Assembly (NCBI GenBank): GCA_033439255.1
Contig: CM065888.1
Location: 1,116,001-1,180,000, forward strand
Direction of reading: 5' to 3'
DNA from: Hericium rajendrae
Lineage: Eukaryota; Basidiomycota; Agaricomycetes; Russulales; Hericiaceae
Length of the DNA stretch: 64,000 bases
Shown here: piece after piece, positions 33,519 through 45,371 of the stretch
How the letters are laid out: each line of letters begins with the position of its first letter
Numbering within the stretch: the stretch's first letter is position 1
Position numbers and translations under genes: made by a program
Notes under the pieces: generated by a model
Databases searched by the model: none
What the model was told of the DNA's origin: nothing
The model's input: only the letters and a program-made list of their open reading frames with translations

Positions 33519-35814
33519 CTAACACAGCTTCCACATCTTCACCGAATCACTACGCCCGCGTCAGCCAAATCCACAGCACAGCAGCAAGCAAGGAAGAGAG
33601 GAACTCACATCCGAAACGCGCGCGCGTCGTCGTCCTGCGGCCACGTCGCGCTCCAATCATCCTGCGCCTTTGCAAAATCGCGCATCGCCGTCGCGGAGCC
33701 GTCGTACCACATCTTGCCGCCCACATTGTCCGGGAACCACCCGCTCGTCCCGCCCACCGCCAGATCCAATATCAAATAAAACTCTACACACACCCCCACC
33801 ATCAGCACGCACACTCATCTCAGGAGGAAAAGAGAAGAAACGCACCCTGATCAAACGGCGCGCTCTTCCCCGCCCCATCCCCATCCCACGGATCCGGCAC
33901 CACCACCACCGCCCCGCCCGTCCCATTCACCGCCGTCGCCGGCCACTTGCCCCTCCTCCAAAATTCCCCCTTGCCACTTTTATCCCTGTTGCTGACCGCG
34001 AGCTGCACCATGGAGTCGAGCCGCGAGTCGACGTACATGCGCACAAAGTCCGCGGTCCACTCGAGCGTGTACGTGTGGAACGCCGCGGCGAAGTCCGTGC
34101 GCTTGCGCGTCTGCCAGCCGAAGGTGCGCGTGATGAGCGCGGCGAGGGGGCCCCAGACGAGGGTGGAGCGCGCGGTGTTGAGGCCTTGGGCGGGGTATGA
34201 GGGCGCGTTGCCGCGGGCTTCCATTATCTGCGCGCGGCAGCACCAGCATTAGCAATGGGGAAGGGGGAGGAGGGGGAAGGGGAGGAGGGGGGACGCACGT
34301 CAATCTCGCCGCTGAGCGGCCACGGGCCATACGTCTCGTTCACGGGCAGCATCCATATCGCAGGCCAGAGCCAGTCGCCCCTGGGCAGCTTCGCCTTCAC
34401 ATCCACCCGCCCATACCTGATGCTCGTGCTATTCCGCGTGCTGAGCCGCGCGCTCTGCACGGGGTTGATCACCGTGCCGAGCCGCGCGGACGAGCTCGCG
34501 CTGCACGCGGTGTGGTTCGCCGACGTGCACCCGGAGAGCGTGTAGTTGCCCCCGTCCGTGACGGCCTGCAGGCCGATTTCGTCGGAGGTGAACGTGGGGA
34601 GGATGTACAGCTGCCCGTCGCGCGTGAACGCGTTCTTATCCGACGCCGTCGTCATCTGGAACTCGCCGTTCCTGCCCCAACTCATCAGCCCCCCGACACA
34701 GCACAGCACAGAAGCAGAGGCGAACGCACCCGAACCCGCCGAGCTGGACATCCCGCGTCCACGTGCTGCCGTCAAGCCCGCCATCGAACCCCTCGTCCAG
34801 CACACTGCACAGCTGCCCCTCCGGAATCATCTGCGCGCCCCCGCTGACGTACCCGCGCCAGCACAGCACCGCCGCGCCGCCGACGCCGAGCAAGAACACG
34901 CACACGGTGACCCACCAGCTCGTCCACCCGTGCGCGCCGCCGCGCCCCTTCTCCACGAGCCACGGCTTCGCCTCGCGCGGCAGCGGCGCGGGGAGCAGCG
35001 TTGACGGCAGCGGCGGGCGGCCCTTCGGCAGCGGCGGCGGCGGCGTGTCCGCGCCTGCCGTCTGCGCGTAGCTGGAGACGGGCGGGGACCAGAGCGAGCT
35101 GGGGCGCGAGGCGGGCGACTGGTGCGCCGGGCGGAAGCTCGTCGTGCTGCTGCTGCCCGGCGCGCGGCGCATGAACGGCGCGGCGGGCGGCTCGGCGTCG
35201 GAGCCGTTGAGCGCGGAGTACACGCTGAGCGTCTGCGGCGTGCCGGCGTCGTACGGCTGCGTCGCGGGGCGGCGGTCGCGGTCGCGCAGGCTGTCGAGGC
35301 TCGTGCGCGATTTGAGGCCGGGGATCGCGGTGCCGGGGTCGGGGTTGCCGGCGTAGGCCTGGAAGGGGAAGGAGAACGCGGAGGGCGGGGCGCGCGAGCT
35401 GCGGGCGGAGGTGGACACGGGTGACGGGGCGGAGGGGGTGAAGTCTTGGGCGGGGAGCGACGGCGCCTGCGAGGCGGCGCGCGTGGACTCCGTCGCGGCG
35501 AAGAATGGCGATTCGACGGCTGTGTATGCGCCCTTCGCGTTTCCTACCGAGCGGCGCTTGGCGTGCGTGCGCGACTCTGGCGCTTTGCCGGCAAGGAGCG
35601 TGGTGCTGGCCTCGCGATCCGAGTCGGAGGTCGCGGGGTCGGTAGAGGCGTCGGTATTCCAAGAGCTGCGGTCGTGCGCGGCACCGAGGAAGGATGGGCG
35701 CGGTGGCGAGAGCGGGGACGGCGAGCGCGCAAAGGACGTGCGCGGAGCATCGTCGTCGTCGCTGCCACGGCGGGCAGGCGGGGCGTTGCGGGGTCGACGG
35801 AGGGAGCTCGCCAT
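33519..35814 (-). CDS. GH16 beta-glucan-modifying protein, type II membrane
   Basis: Minus-strand gene with about six exons, from MASSLRRPRNAPPARRGS (35814) to the short last exon DSVKMWKLC (33519). The first ~310 residues are cytosolic-type, Ser/Pro/Arg-rich and low complexity. One membrane span follows, WWVTVCVFLLGVGGAAVLCW, then a lumenal or extracellular GH16 domain with 'GRVDVKAKLPRGDWLWPAIW', the catalytic ExDxxE site within GEIDIMEARGN, and 'YTLEWTADFVRMYVDSRL'. Fungal proteins of this layout (Kre6/Skn1-like and relatives) are needed for beta-1,6-glucan assembly (family knowledge). Exact assignment to that subfamily is uncertain. The gene looks complete. Confidence 0.88.
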
Positions 35815-38312
35815 GGGCGGCGGAGAGGAGGGGGGAAGAGAGAAGAGAAGACGGGCGCAGATTTGTAGGGGCCCCGCGAGGGTGGGGCGTGCTGATGCCG
35901 AATGGGACAGAGGGCTCCATGCCTTGCGTTACAGGCACTCGGTCGTCATTCGCTTTCCCAGCTTGTTGTCTCCCATCCCCGACGACGTCCGCTCCGGGCG
36001 CGTCGATTGCCGTGCCGAAGCTGGTCGCTGTCCGAGCTGCATCGAAGACCGCACGACGCGCAAAATCTAAGCTAGAAACCACCCTCAGCTGTCAGCACAA
36101 TCGGAATTGCGGTTGGAAGACGTGCACACACAGCACGATAACGGCCTCGTATGGGGACCCCGGACAGCCCTTCCCTTCATTCCTCGCCTTCTGCATTGCA
36201 CGCCTTTACAACCAGACAAGGACATGAAAATCCCCCTGCATGCGCGTTGGAAAGAGGCGATAGCCTCCGTGCCCAGTCCCAAAATCCTGCACCCAGGCAG
36301 CCCGTCGCCGCTGAACAACGGCATCCCCGGTACCCATGACATCCCACAGGTCGAGAGATTGCACGCCAGCGCTGTCAAGCAAGCTCAGAGATACCAAGCT
36401 GGATCCGCTTCGCGCCCTAAAGCTAATCCACGATCCCGCGGACGTAAGTACCAACGCCGGCGTCGCACTTAACGCATTCGGCGCGTGCCATCTATCGCTC
36501 GTCTGCTTCACATCCGGCTGGCGCCTTCATGCTCGAAGGCGATTGATGTCGAGGCCTCTGATAAATCGGAACGCTCGATATCCGGACGTAGCGACCGAGT
36601 TCGGTTCGGACCTCCCTGTTCAAAGAGTGTCTTCTATCTCGGTGTGCAACATTGCGGAAGGACATCATCTCCACTGCGGCCTTCGTGAAAAGACAGGTTC
36701 GCAGTGCGTCTGCTTCATCCGATGTCCTTGGCGTATCGCTCCTATGCACATGCACAGATAACGTCGACGAGGCAAGCGGCCTGTCACGAAAGGAGTGCGG
36801 TCCGATGCTTCTATCTCGGCGCGCAAGATTGCAGAACGACATCATCTCCACTGCGGCCTTCGTAAAAAAAGACAGGTTCGCAGTGCATCTACTTCCCTTC
36901 ATCCGACGTCCTTGGCGCATCGCGCCTATGCATAAGCACCTGCAAGCACCAGATAACGTCGACTGAGGGAACCGGCGTGTCATGAAAGGGCCGGCCAGCC
37001 AATTTCAGCGATGTTCAGCTCTCGATCTTGCGAGAATGGAGCGATGGCCCTCGTACGGCCAAGAGATGAAATAGAACGGGAAGCATGAGCGTCTAGACCC
37101 TCGACATTAATTTGAATCCACGTACGTCGTCGCCTTCATCAGTGCCTTTCGCAGCCGTCAACAGTTTAGGAGGCAGAGCAGAGGGCTTGGCGGAATACAG
37201 TCAAGAATAATAATTGTTGGTCGTGAGCTCAGTGGAGGGCCTGAACCCAAATAAAATGTGCTCGTATGCATCGAGGGAGGAGAGAACAACGCCAAACCCG
37301 AGCCCGACGCTGCCCGACGCGACGCGACAATGCATCACGTGCAACAGCAACTCCTTAATCCAGGGAAAAGCCAGCCATGAAGAGAACTTCCCAGCCATCG
37401 TACAAAGAGATTCAATCCCAGCACACATGTCCAATACTATACCGAACCGACCCAACTTGTGTTTGGACGCGGCCTTGTGCAGGCAAGTTTCTGCTGCTAC
37501 TCGCGACATTGTTGAAGACCGCGGAGCGGAGTTCGAAATTGAGGTATGCCTCCGTCGTCGTTCCCGCCATGCAGTGGAAACTTCAAATTTGTACTCCCTA
37601 CAGCCCGATACAAAAAGCCGTCGAAGGGGGTCTAGGTATGTACCGGACCACCAGCCAGCGCCCCACTCGAATGCGAATGAAGTCGGCCGCCGGCGCCACT
37701 TTGCAGCATGTCTGCTCGACCTGGCGCCGGCGTGCAGGTGCAGGTTCCCGCCCCACTCGTAGGCTGGTACCAGCCATTACAGCATCCCGCCCCGCGTCTT
37801 CCCAAGTCAGCCGACCACGCTCCCAATTCAGCGCACTTCCCACTCCAGAGCCCCCGAACCCACGTCTCCCGCACGCCGTGCCTGCTCCCCCAAATCCCGT
37901 CAGGGTCGCGCAGAAGCCCATCAGATCAGAGCTGCAATTCACACTACGCGCGTTGGGAACGGGCGGGCACGCCGACGTCATCGATGGGGGTGCGGCGAGT
38001 GTGAGTATAGTATGCGGGAGAACAGATCTGCAGTGCAGGAGAGAGCCGCGGCGACTGGCCAGGTACATATAGTGCGAGTATGGGCATGGGCGGCGTTCGC
38101 GATGCGTAAGTATATGCAGAAGCGCACCATAGCTGCTGTACGCCTATCCCGCCGTCGCGTGAATACGAATCTGAGCTTGCACACGCACCAAATCTATCCT
38201 CAAAACCTTCTGCTCCAGCAAACTCTCCACCCAATAAATTCATACCATACACCGTACACCGTACAACACCGCGGCACCCAGCACCGCGCATAAATAAACA
38301 TAAGAACCGCAA
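35815..38312. other. Intergenic region, no supported gene
   Basis: Several long overlapping frames occur on both strands because the sequence is GC-rich, but none has splice-compatible partners or a recognisable domain. It contains the 177-bp tandem duplication listed separately. The first ~250 bases are probably the GH16 promoter. Confidence 0.5.
36631..36987. repeat. 177-bp direct tandem duplication
   Basis: CTTCTATCTCGG starts at 36631 and again at 36808. Both copies share ACATCATCTCCACTGCGGCC, the stretch CAGGTTCGCAGTGC, and GATAACGTCGAC near the end. The copies differ by small indels and scattered substitutions. No coding role is seen. Confidence 0.8.
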
Positions 38313-39243
38313 TCACTCGGGGAACGAGAACCGCGCCTGCCCGCCCCCGAACGCGTAGCTCATGTCCACCGTCGGCTGGCGCGCGGGGCCGTCAATCACG
38401 GTGCGCGAGAAGCGCGAGAGCGGGACGCGCCAGATGTGCGTGAGGCCTTTCTGGTGCTGGCGCACGCTGAAGCGCACGGTCGCGAGCGCCGCGGCCGAGA
38501 CTGCCGCGGGTGAGTCTGGGGATGGGAGGATGGGAGAGAGAAGAGGGGAGGGCGCACGTAGGACCCAGTTGAGCCAGACGAAGGCCTGGAGAGCTTGCAG
38601 GTCGTGGCACCACGCGCGCGTGTCGGGGTAGTCTGTGTGGGGTTGGGTTAGCATTGCGAAAGGGGTGGGTATCCACGGAGGAAGATAGAGCGCACCGGAA
38701 GGGATGGAAGAGCAGTTCATGGGAACATGCTTCCAGCGCGAGCTCGAGAACGCGTTAAACCCTGCATCCTATCCATTAGTGAGTCGGCATAAATGATCTT
38801 TTGGGGAGGCACACCAAGCCAGAAGACGCTGAAGAGCGCGAGCACACCGATCTGGAACTGCGCGCGGGCGGTATATGCACTGCTAAGACCCAGATCGAAC
38901 ACGAACCTGTAGCACCACATCAGATGCCGTACGGGATGGACAGTGTAAAAAGAGGGCACACAGGAGGAGGGCCACGGCGAGCGTGATGATCGAAAGGATG
39001 AACGGGAACTTGTCCGCAACGTCTGCATGCGCATGCGAGTTGTGAGTGCTGGGCGGTCAGCAGGGGCGGGCGCGCGACGCACAGAAGAAGTCCTGGAACA
39101 TGTTGACGCGCGCGGCGAGCGCGAGCACGACGGTGTTGATGAGGATGATAGCCGCTGTACGAGCATCAGTCCGGTGCGCGCGCGTAAGACGCGGACGACG
39201 CACCGTACGCGGCGAAGACGGTCTTGCCGATCGAGGAAACCAT
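38313..39243 (-). CDS. MARVEL-like four-span membrane protein
   Basis: Minus-strand gene with about five exons, from MVSSIGKTVFAAYGAAI (39243) to 'GGGQARFSFPE' (38313), roughly 200 residues. Hydrophobic segments: 'AIILINTVVLALAARV', 'FILSIITLAVALLLCALF', 'FQIGVLALFSVFWLGV' and 'ALQAFVWLNWVLLSAAALA'. Between spans 3 and 4 is a Cys-containing loop ('MNCSSIPSDYPDTRAWCHDL'). This spacing matches fungal MARVEL-domain proteins of eisosomes or membrane compartments. Partner and role are not evident. The final ~45 residues are polar and probably cytosolic. Confidence 0.75.
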
Positions 39244-40219
39244 GTTGAAAGTGAAGAAAGGAAGATCCAACCAGGGATAAACGAGCGAGGGGCGCTATGC
39301 ACAGCGGAAGAGAATGAAGAGAAGATGAAATGTGGGGGAGGAGGAAGAGGTGGAGGGCGGGGTTGCGCTTGGCAACGTTGGGACGGGGTTAGGGTTCATT
39401 ACGAGCTCCGCGGTGCGTTGGATGGAAAAGGAAGGCTTCTTAGTACGTTCGTCGTTTCACTCGGGAGGGCGCCGTCATCTCGAGGAGGGCTGAGGATCGT
39501 GTGCAAGGTTGGGCAGGCTTTCAATCAGGCGGCGAGATGAGTCTTGCAAGCGGAGACAGGTTCGCCTTTCCCTTATTCAACGCGGCCGTTGCGTAGCCTT
39601 GACCGGCGAAGCGTTGAAGAGCTGCGTTAACGCTGAGATTCGAGGCTAAGGCAGTCTCAAAGGGTCCTAAGGCGAGTAGCAAATATTGGAGGGAATCGTA
39701 CAGGTGGTAGATCGACAGATAAGTACTTCATAAAGCGTGGCATTCAAGTCATACCCTATTTCAAGCTGTTCAGTTTGGAGTAAGGGCGGCTAGCGCTACG
39801 GTCACTGTCGGCTCAAATGTATGAGGACAACAGTCGGGGCATTCATGGAATCGCTTATATATGGTAGCGAATGGACATACCGTAGATACCATCTCGAGTA
39901 CATTTCCGCGTCACGATCGTAAGGATATCTACGCTCATGAATCGGCCATTGTGCCACCAACGACCCCTTCAGCGACACAATCCATCGCATACGGATACAA
40001 GCAACCAGACTCGACAATAACAGGCTCCTGCGTCGCCTCGTGTTGACGACAAGAACAAAGCCCGGCGGGGTTTCCCGGGCCGCGAGGGTGGACCTACAGG
40101 CTATTGTCATAAAACAACCCCGCATTGACCCAAACGCTTTTCACTCCTACCACCATTGCTCATACCTTGCCTCATCGCGCTTTGCTCTTACCTTTACTCA
40201 AACTTACAAACGCTCCACG
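39244..40219. other. Intergenic, promoter side of two divergent genes
   Basis: This lies between the start of the MARVEL-like gene (minus) and the first tandem-family gene (plus). Only short frames are present. The last ~100 bases (CT-rich, about 40140-40215) look like a leader before the start codon at 40220. Confidence 0.5.
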
Positions 40220-41482
40220 ATGCCACTCATGAGCACCCTCTCTCCCCAGGCGACGCTCACGGGGTGGCTCCTCCGTGCCGCCGAGCTGAGCGACGCGGAG
40301 CCCTCTTGGTCCCATGCCACCTTCACCTTCTACGACGACGCGTCCGCGTCCCCCCGCTTGCGCGCTGAGGGCGAGGACGCGCTCGCCAACTCTGCCGATA
40401 TCGACTCCTGCGCGTCGGAACACGAGGGCGACAATGGTGAACCGGCAGCGGACGGCGGCCCCCGCGCGCCGGTGGCCATCCCGCCCTTCCCACCTGTGCG
40501 CGAGCTGCACCCGTCCCTCCGATCAATCATCCAGCCCTTCCCGCCCTTGCGCAAACTGCACCCCTCGCTCCGCGCGCTCGTGCCCATCCCCGGCGCGGAC
40601 GCGACGCAGGCGCAAGACCTCGGGGGCGCGCGGGCGCCGGTCTTCTTCAAGCCCGAGCGCAGCGCGGACACGGCGCGCGACGCGCCTGACGCGCGGAAGA
40701 CGTACACGCTCGTCGTCAGGAAGAACGAGGAGACTAGCGCGGATGATGCCACTGATTCTGGTTCCGACGAATTGACGCAGTGTATGCATCCGTTTTGCTT
40801 TGACTCGCGACGGCGCGTTGACGCAATCTTTGCAGATTCTTCGGACCGGGAGGACTACGTCTCAGACGAGGACGGGATCGAGATCACGCCGGAGGAGGAT
40901 GCTCTGTGTACGTTTTTTTGGTTGTTTCGTGGGTAGATTGGGTGCTGATAATTTTGTTTTGCAGACTATGCTTCCGAGCCGGAAGATGATGATGACCGAT
41001 CGCAGGAGATCGTGGCTAAGGAGGACGAGGAGGACAGCGGGAACGAAGCTGACTGTTCTGAGGTGGATATATCGGCGCTGCAGTGTATGATTTCTGTCAT
41101 CTTTGACCGGCGGCGGGGTACTTACGACGCCTCCCTACAGACTATGATCCGGATGATTTGCATGTTCGATCGCAGGGAGTCACCGCCAAGGAGGGCGACG
41201 AAGAAAGCGACAACGACGGCGACGATGAAGACGGCGCATTGATGAAGCGTAAGTGCCTTCTCGCTTTGGCTGTAGCGCGAGCTGACAACGTCTTCGACAG
41301 GTTATTGCTCAGACGACGACCAGGTCCCTCCCCTCAGAAGAGGAGGAAGCTCGGCCACGAGCCCGCCGCACATGCAGCGGGAGCACGACGCTTCCCTCTT
41401 GCCCGCACCAGGGGTCGCGCTCTCAGACGGACTGGGAGCGCGACTAGCTTGGCCCTCTGGTAGATGCTCAGTCTACGACTAG
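40220..41482 (+). CDS. Unknown acidic protein, first of three tandem phase-1-intron genes
   Basis: Exons 40220-40781, 40836-40907, 40965-41084, 41141-41248 and 41301-41482 give 347 residues. Every intron is phase 1, and the internal exons are 72, 120 and 108 bases, all multiples of three. Exons 2-4 each begin with a split codon giving Tyr (YSSD, YYAS, YYDP) and run into acidic Ser/Asp/Glu sequence; exon 5 opens RYCSDDD, its split codon giving Arg. Exon 1 has an internal duplication, FPPVRELHPSLR / FPPLRKLHPSLR. There is no signal peptide, membrane span or known domain. The acidic, repeated make-up suggests a disordered interaction protein. I do not recognise the family. Confidence 0.7.
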
Positions 41483-41911
41483 ATAGGTGGCGGGGGTGTG
41501 AATCTTTTGAGAGGTGGGGAGGGGTCGTGATGTCCGGAGCGCGAGACTGCTCGGCGCAGGGTGTATACTGCTGATTTGCATCTATCGTTATGCCGTACTT
41601 GGATATGAAGGGTTTGTTATGTGTTTTTATGCTGTATTACTTGCATCGTCGTGCTGTTATATGTGAAATCGAAACAATTAATTGTCTGCATTGAACGGGA
41701 AACGAGCTTCGCACCATGAATTGAAACAATAGCAACGCCTTCGGGCTCCGCCCCTCCTCACAATGGCCGTCCCGTATTGACGTCACGACGTGATCCAAGT
41801 CCACATCTGCAACCTAGAATAAAAGGAACCGCTCACTGTCCTTCGCCTCTTCCTTCTCTTCCTTCATCCCACCACCAACTAGCCCTCACCCACCTGCATT
41901 TTATCATCCCA
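41483..41911. promoter_or_regulatory. Intergenic spacer repeated between tandem genes
   Basis: Holds the 3' flank of the first gene and promoter of the second. The string GCACCATGAATTGAAACAAT with AGCAACG after it (about 41710) has a counterpart at about 42800 (GCACCATAAACCTCCACAAT then AGCAACG), showing that the spacer was duplicated with the gene. AATAAAAGG at about 41817 may serve as a TATA-like element. Confidence 0.5.
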
Positions 41912-42604
41912 ATGTCTGTATCTGACATCTTGGAAACGCGCTGCTTGCCGACAGTCTGTATAAACCCACTCGAAGAGCATTGCTCACGGGAGGAGGCTCG
42001 GCTCTCTGACTCGGACGACGGGCACGCCCATGCATCCGATGAGGACGACGGGTGCTCAAGCTCATCTGAAGTCGAGCCCAAGGGGCGCTCACGCGGGTCT
42101 GACACCGCAGTCGACGAATCCTCGTGCGGCGGAGATGACCACTCCCAGTACGACGCGCCCGCTATACGCGAGTCCAGAGGTGAGTCGCGTTTGCAATGCC
42201 GCCATCCCCTGCTCACGGTCAAACGCGCATTTTAGCATTCACGATGGCATCTGGATGGTTCGAAAAGCCATTCGTCACCGAAGGCCCCCACTTCGAGTTT
42301 TATATGAAGCTCTGGAACAGCCCCGCCGCTGGAGAAGCTATGGGGGACCCATGGAAGCAGTCCGTGTTCGTGAGGAAGAACATGAGATGGTGGACCGAGA
42401 AGAGCGATGATACATCGGCGCAGGGTACGCCGTCCGTGTCATTTTATTGGCGAAGGGTTGCTGATGGCGTCTTCTTCAGACTACAAGCCCAGCTACGAGA
42501 CAAACGAGACGGAGATCTCTGGAGTCAATATTGAGGTGGCTGGTGGCCCCGCCTTGCCGACGACTAGGGTTGTCCCATACCTCGGTCGGCCGTGGGAGCT
42601 GTGA
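41912..42604 (+). CDS. Unknown protein, second tandem phase-1-intron gene
   Basis: Exons 41912-42179, 42236-42424 and 42480-42604 encode 193 residues. Both introns are phase 1 and the middle exon is 189 bases. The N-terminal exon is acidic and Ser-rich ('LSDSDDGHAHASDEDDGCSS'). The middle exon encodes a more ordered, aromatic-rich stretch ('HFEFYMKLWNSPAAGEAMGD', 'RKNMRWWTEKSDD'). The last exon starts DYKPSYETNETE. No known domain. The relationship to the first gene rests on the shared flanks, intron phase, acidic start and exon-start pattern, not on strong protein identity. Confidence 0.65.
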
Positions 42605-43096
42605 TGAGTGCCCAGCTAGGACTTGGATACGTTTGGGACACGAGTTGATGTCCTGCGCTGGTTTGCGTTTATTATTATGTCGTTCTTGGTTATGAAGGAT
42701 CCGTTGTATGTTGTCTATGCTATAAATCACTTGCCATGTAATCTTGCTGTATGTGAATTCTAAATCAACAATTATGTGTGTCGAAAACGCAACGAGGTCC
42801 GCACCATAAACCTCCACAATAGCAACGTTTTCTGCCGCCGCTCCTCCGCGGCAGTGGCTCGAGCTTGTGAACTTCGTCTCCGTTGACCTCGCGCTGCACG
42901 AACAATCGCATTGAACCCGGGCCGAGAGCAGTCCGCGGTATTCTTCGTGCCGCCAGCACAAAAGGAGTCACGACCCAAGTCCACAGTCACAACCAGCATA
43001 AATCGAGCAGACGCGCTCTCTTGACGCTTCGCCTTCCTCGTCATCTGCACGCTCACGCTCACCTCGTTCCCTCTTCCACGCCACTCTTCCAACGGC
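42605..43096. promoter_or_regulatory. Second intergenic spacer of the tandem family
   Basis: Resembles the spacer at 41483-41911 in several blocks (TTATTATGTCGTTCTTGG versus CGTTATGCCGTACTTGG; GCACCATAAACC; AAGTCCACAGTCACAACC versus AAGTCCACATCTGCAACC). No gene seen. Confidence 0.5.
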
Positions 43097-44119
43097 ATGG
43101 TATCTCATTCCCCTTCAGAAGGCGCCGCATTTAAAGGCATGGTAAACAAATCCTTGGGTGAGTGGCAACACGCGACATGCGACATGCCACTATCCCTTGC
43201 TCATGGTCAAAGCGTCTATTGCAGCCTTCGAGGCGGTTGTCCAAGGTCAGGCACATCCTGCAGGCTGTTTCGTCCGAGAGCAAAATGTCGCTTCAGAGGG
43301 CCCCATCTCTGATGCCCAGTTCGAGGTGATGAAGAGGAAATTCACTGGTGAGTCGCGACGTGGAGATGCCACCATCTCCTCATAGCCTATGGTTTCGCCG
43401 TTACAGAGTTCGGAGAGACGGTGCGCTCCCAGGCACCTCTTGAACATGCTTTCGTCCCTCTGAGGCCGAACGACACGCCTGCCCATCCTGGCTCAGAAGG
43501 TCCCGTATTGGGCACGGTTGAAGCCATGGTGGATAGGTTTCAAGGTCAGTCGCGTCGCGTCCATATCGCTATCCCTCGCTCACAGTGATGCTGTTCCAGG
43601 TTTAAAGGTGTCGGGGAACTATTTCGTGAAGCCGGAAATACCATCCATCGAGGGCAAAGGCAACGCACAGACCCAATTCGCCAAAATTGAACCTCGTGTC
43701 ATTGGTCACGCAGCGAGCGACGCGTTCCATGCATGGAAGAGTGACACCATTACGAAAGGAAGCAATGAGACAGGAATGAAGGACGGGCAGACGGCAAGGC
43801 GGAACACGGAAGGGGAGGCGAGCAATAGCATCGAGGAGATTCCGAAACTAGAGGGTGCGCCTGACCTGTTGTCTTCTTCAGCATCGGGAGCCTTACAGGT
43901 TTTATTCCAGAATGTGAGGCAGAAAGTGTGGAGTACGCCTTCACGCACCCGCCGTACCTATCCCGAGCCGAAACCTGGATGCGGACGCGTTGCGGGAACC
44001 ACCGTCTCCACGTGGAGCTGCCGAATACCTCAGTGGGAAATGACGAGGACGCGACGGTCCACCACTTCTTCCCGGATTTCGACTATGGGGGTCATGATGC
44101 ATCGCAACGCCCAGCCTAG
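43097..44119 (+). CDS. Unknown protein, third tandem phase-1-intron gene
   Basis: Exons 43097-43157, 43225-43347, 43407-43544, 43600-43854 and 43899-44119 give 265 residues. All four introns are phase 1 and internal exons are 123, 138 and 255 bases. Intron 1 (43158-43224) resembles intron 1 of the second gene: both start GTGAGT and contain CACTATCCCTTGCTCATGGT-like / CCATCCCCTGCTCACGGT sequence. The protein is hydrophilic ('RVIGHAASDAFHAWKSDT', 'ESVEYAFTHPPYLSRAE') and ends FFPDFDYGGHDASQRPA. The fourth intron is only 44 bases. No recognised domain. Confidence 0.65.
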
Positions 44120-45362
44120 ACGCGAGGGTGCAGCGGAGACCTAGCCCTACAGAGGAAAATTTGCGGGGCTTGGATCAATGCATGCTTTGCCGTGGGATAT
44201 TTATTGCTATACTGTAGTCAGTTATGCTGTATCCGTCCTATGCCGTTTATGCTGTATCGTATGCAATACGTTAATGCTGATTTATGTCAAAACACAATGA
44301 TCACTTGCCGGCATTTGGCGCGCAATGCCTTTCGCAGTAGGACATTTCCAACGTGCAGACGCAGACTCCGCAATGATTTGCACTTGCCATTCGTCCACGT
44401 CGGCCTCGAGTCGAAAGACAATGCTAGTCACCTCCGTGACTCCTGCATGCACAACCTCAGCCAACGACATAAAGCCCACTGCGCGCTACCTTGACCCCTT
44501 ATTCCCCACATGTCGCCTACAACATCATGAAGGCCCAGTCCGCTTCGGCCCCTCTCCGCCAAGATGCTGCTTAGCCCAATGATGATATCACTTTTCAGCG
44601 CGACACGACCAACTTGCCGCCAAAATTGAAGAAGATGCTGACATGAGATCGCGAAGGTGAGCCAGTTGTAGCAAACCACTACGTCCTCTTACGTGTCTCC
44701 GTGGCAGAAGATGCAGATGTCGAAAACGAACCGACAAAGGTCAGAACATCCGCTCTAAGAACCGTCATAAGGCTTCCAAAGTGCTCGACCAAATATACCA
44801 GAGGGAACAAGAGCGAGAAAAGCAACAGAATGCAAAGGGGAATGCTAGAGCTGCCGTAATTGTTGAGGAGAAGGCGTTGGACGGTGTTTTTGTTCTCTAA
44901 TTAGTCGTCTTCAGAATCCTGACGGCTTCTTCCACAGATACGGAGCTTGAGGAAGCAGAAGGTCCTTAAATGCCGCCACCAAAGCAGGATATTGAGGCAG
45001 AAGTCAAGGCCGAGCCCAGACAGGAAATGGAGCATACGCATCCGTGATCAACGTATTCGAAAAGCTGAGAGAGTCTCACTCTCAACGCCAGGATGCTAAA
45101 TGTCTTGTTAGGCAAAGGTCAAGTGCCGGAAAGAGGCCAGAAACGGATGGTAATGGCCTCGTGAAACGGGAGTGGGTCTACCAGCAGGATTCTGCCTCTG
45201 GGCTGGCCACGGCACTTGTGACGAAGCATCCGTTATAGGACGAGGCGGTGAAAAAGGCGTTTCTATGAAGAAACAGCTGGTTTGGTTCATCTGGGATGAA
45301 TTGCCGCTCCGAGTGCAAGGCACACAGCTGTTGCGCATGATATGCGTATGTATCGTTATGAC
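44120..45362 (+). pseudogene. Possible decayed fourth member of the tandem family
   Basis: The first ~300 bases resemble the 3' flank of the other tandem genes. Around 44750-44970 there is protein-like sequence ('KNRHKASKVLDQIYQREQER', 'NARAAVIVEEKALD') joined by a 53-bp phase-1 GT-AG intron to DTELEEAEGP and a stop. A further open segment at 45044-45238 starts MINVFEKLRESHSQRQDA. I could not join these into a complete gene, and stops intervene. Membership of the tandem family rests on position, intron phase and charge only. Confidence 0.3.
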
Positions 45363-45371
45363 TGGCGGCTA
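45363..45371. repeat. 9-bp target-site duplication, left
   Basis: TGGCGGCTA here is repeated exactly at 46194-46202, directly flanking the inverted-repeat element. Confidence 0.85.

Noticed and set aside
34772-36082. 436-codon minus-strand frame
   Set aside because: An Arg/Pro/Ala-rich out-of-frame reading of the GH16 N-terminal exon, extending past its start without splice support.
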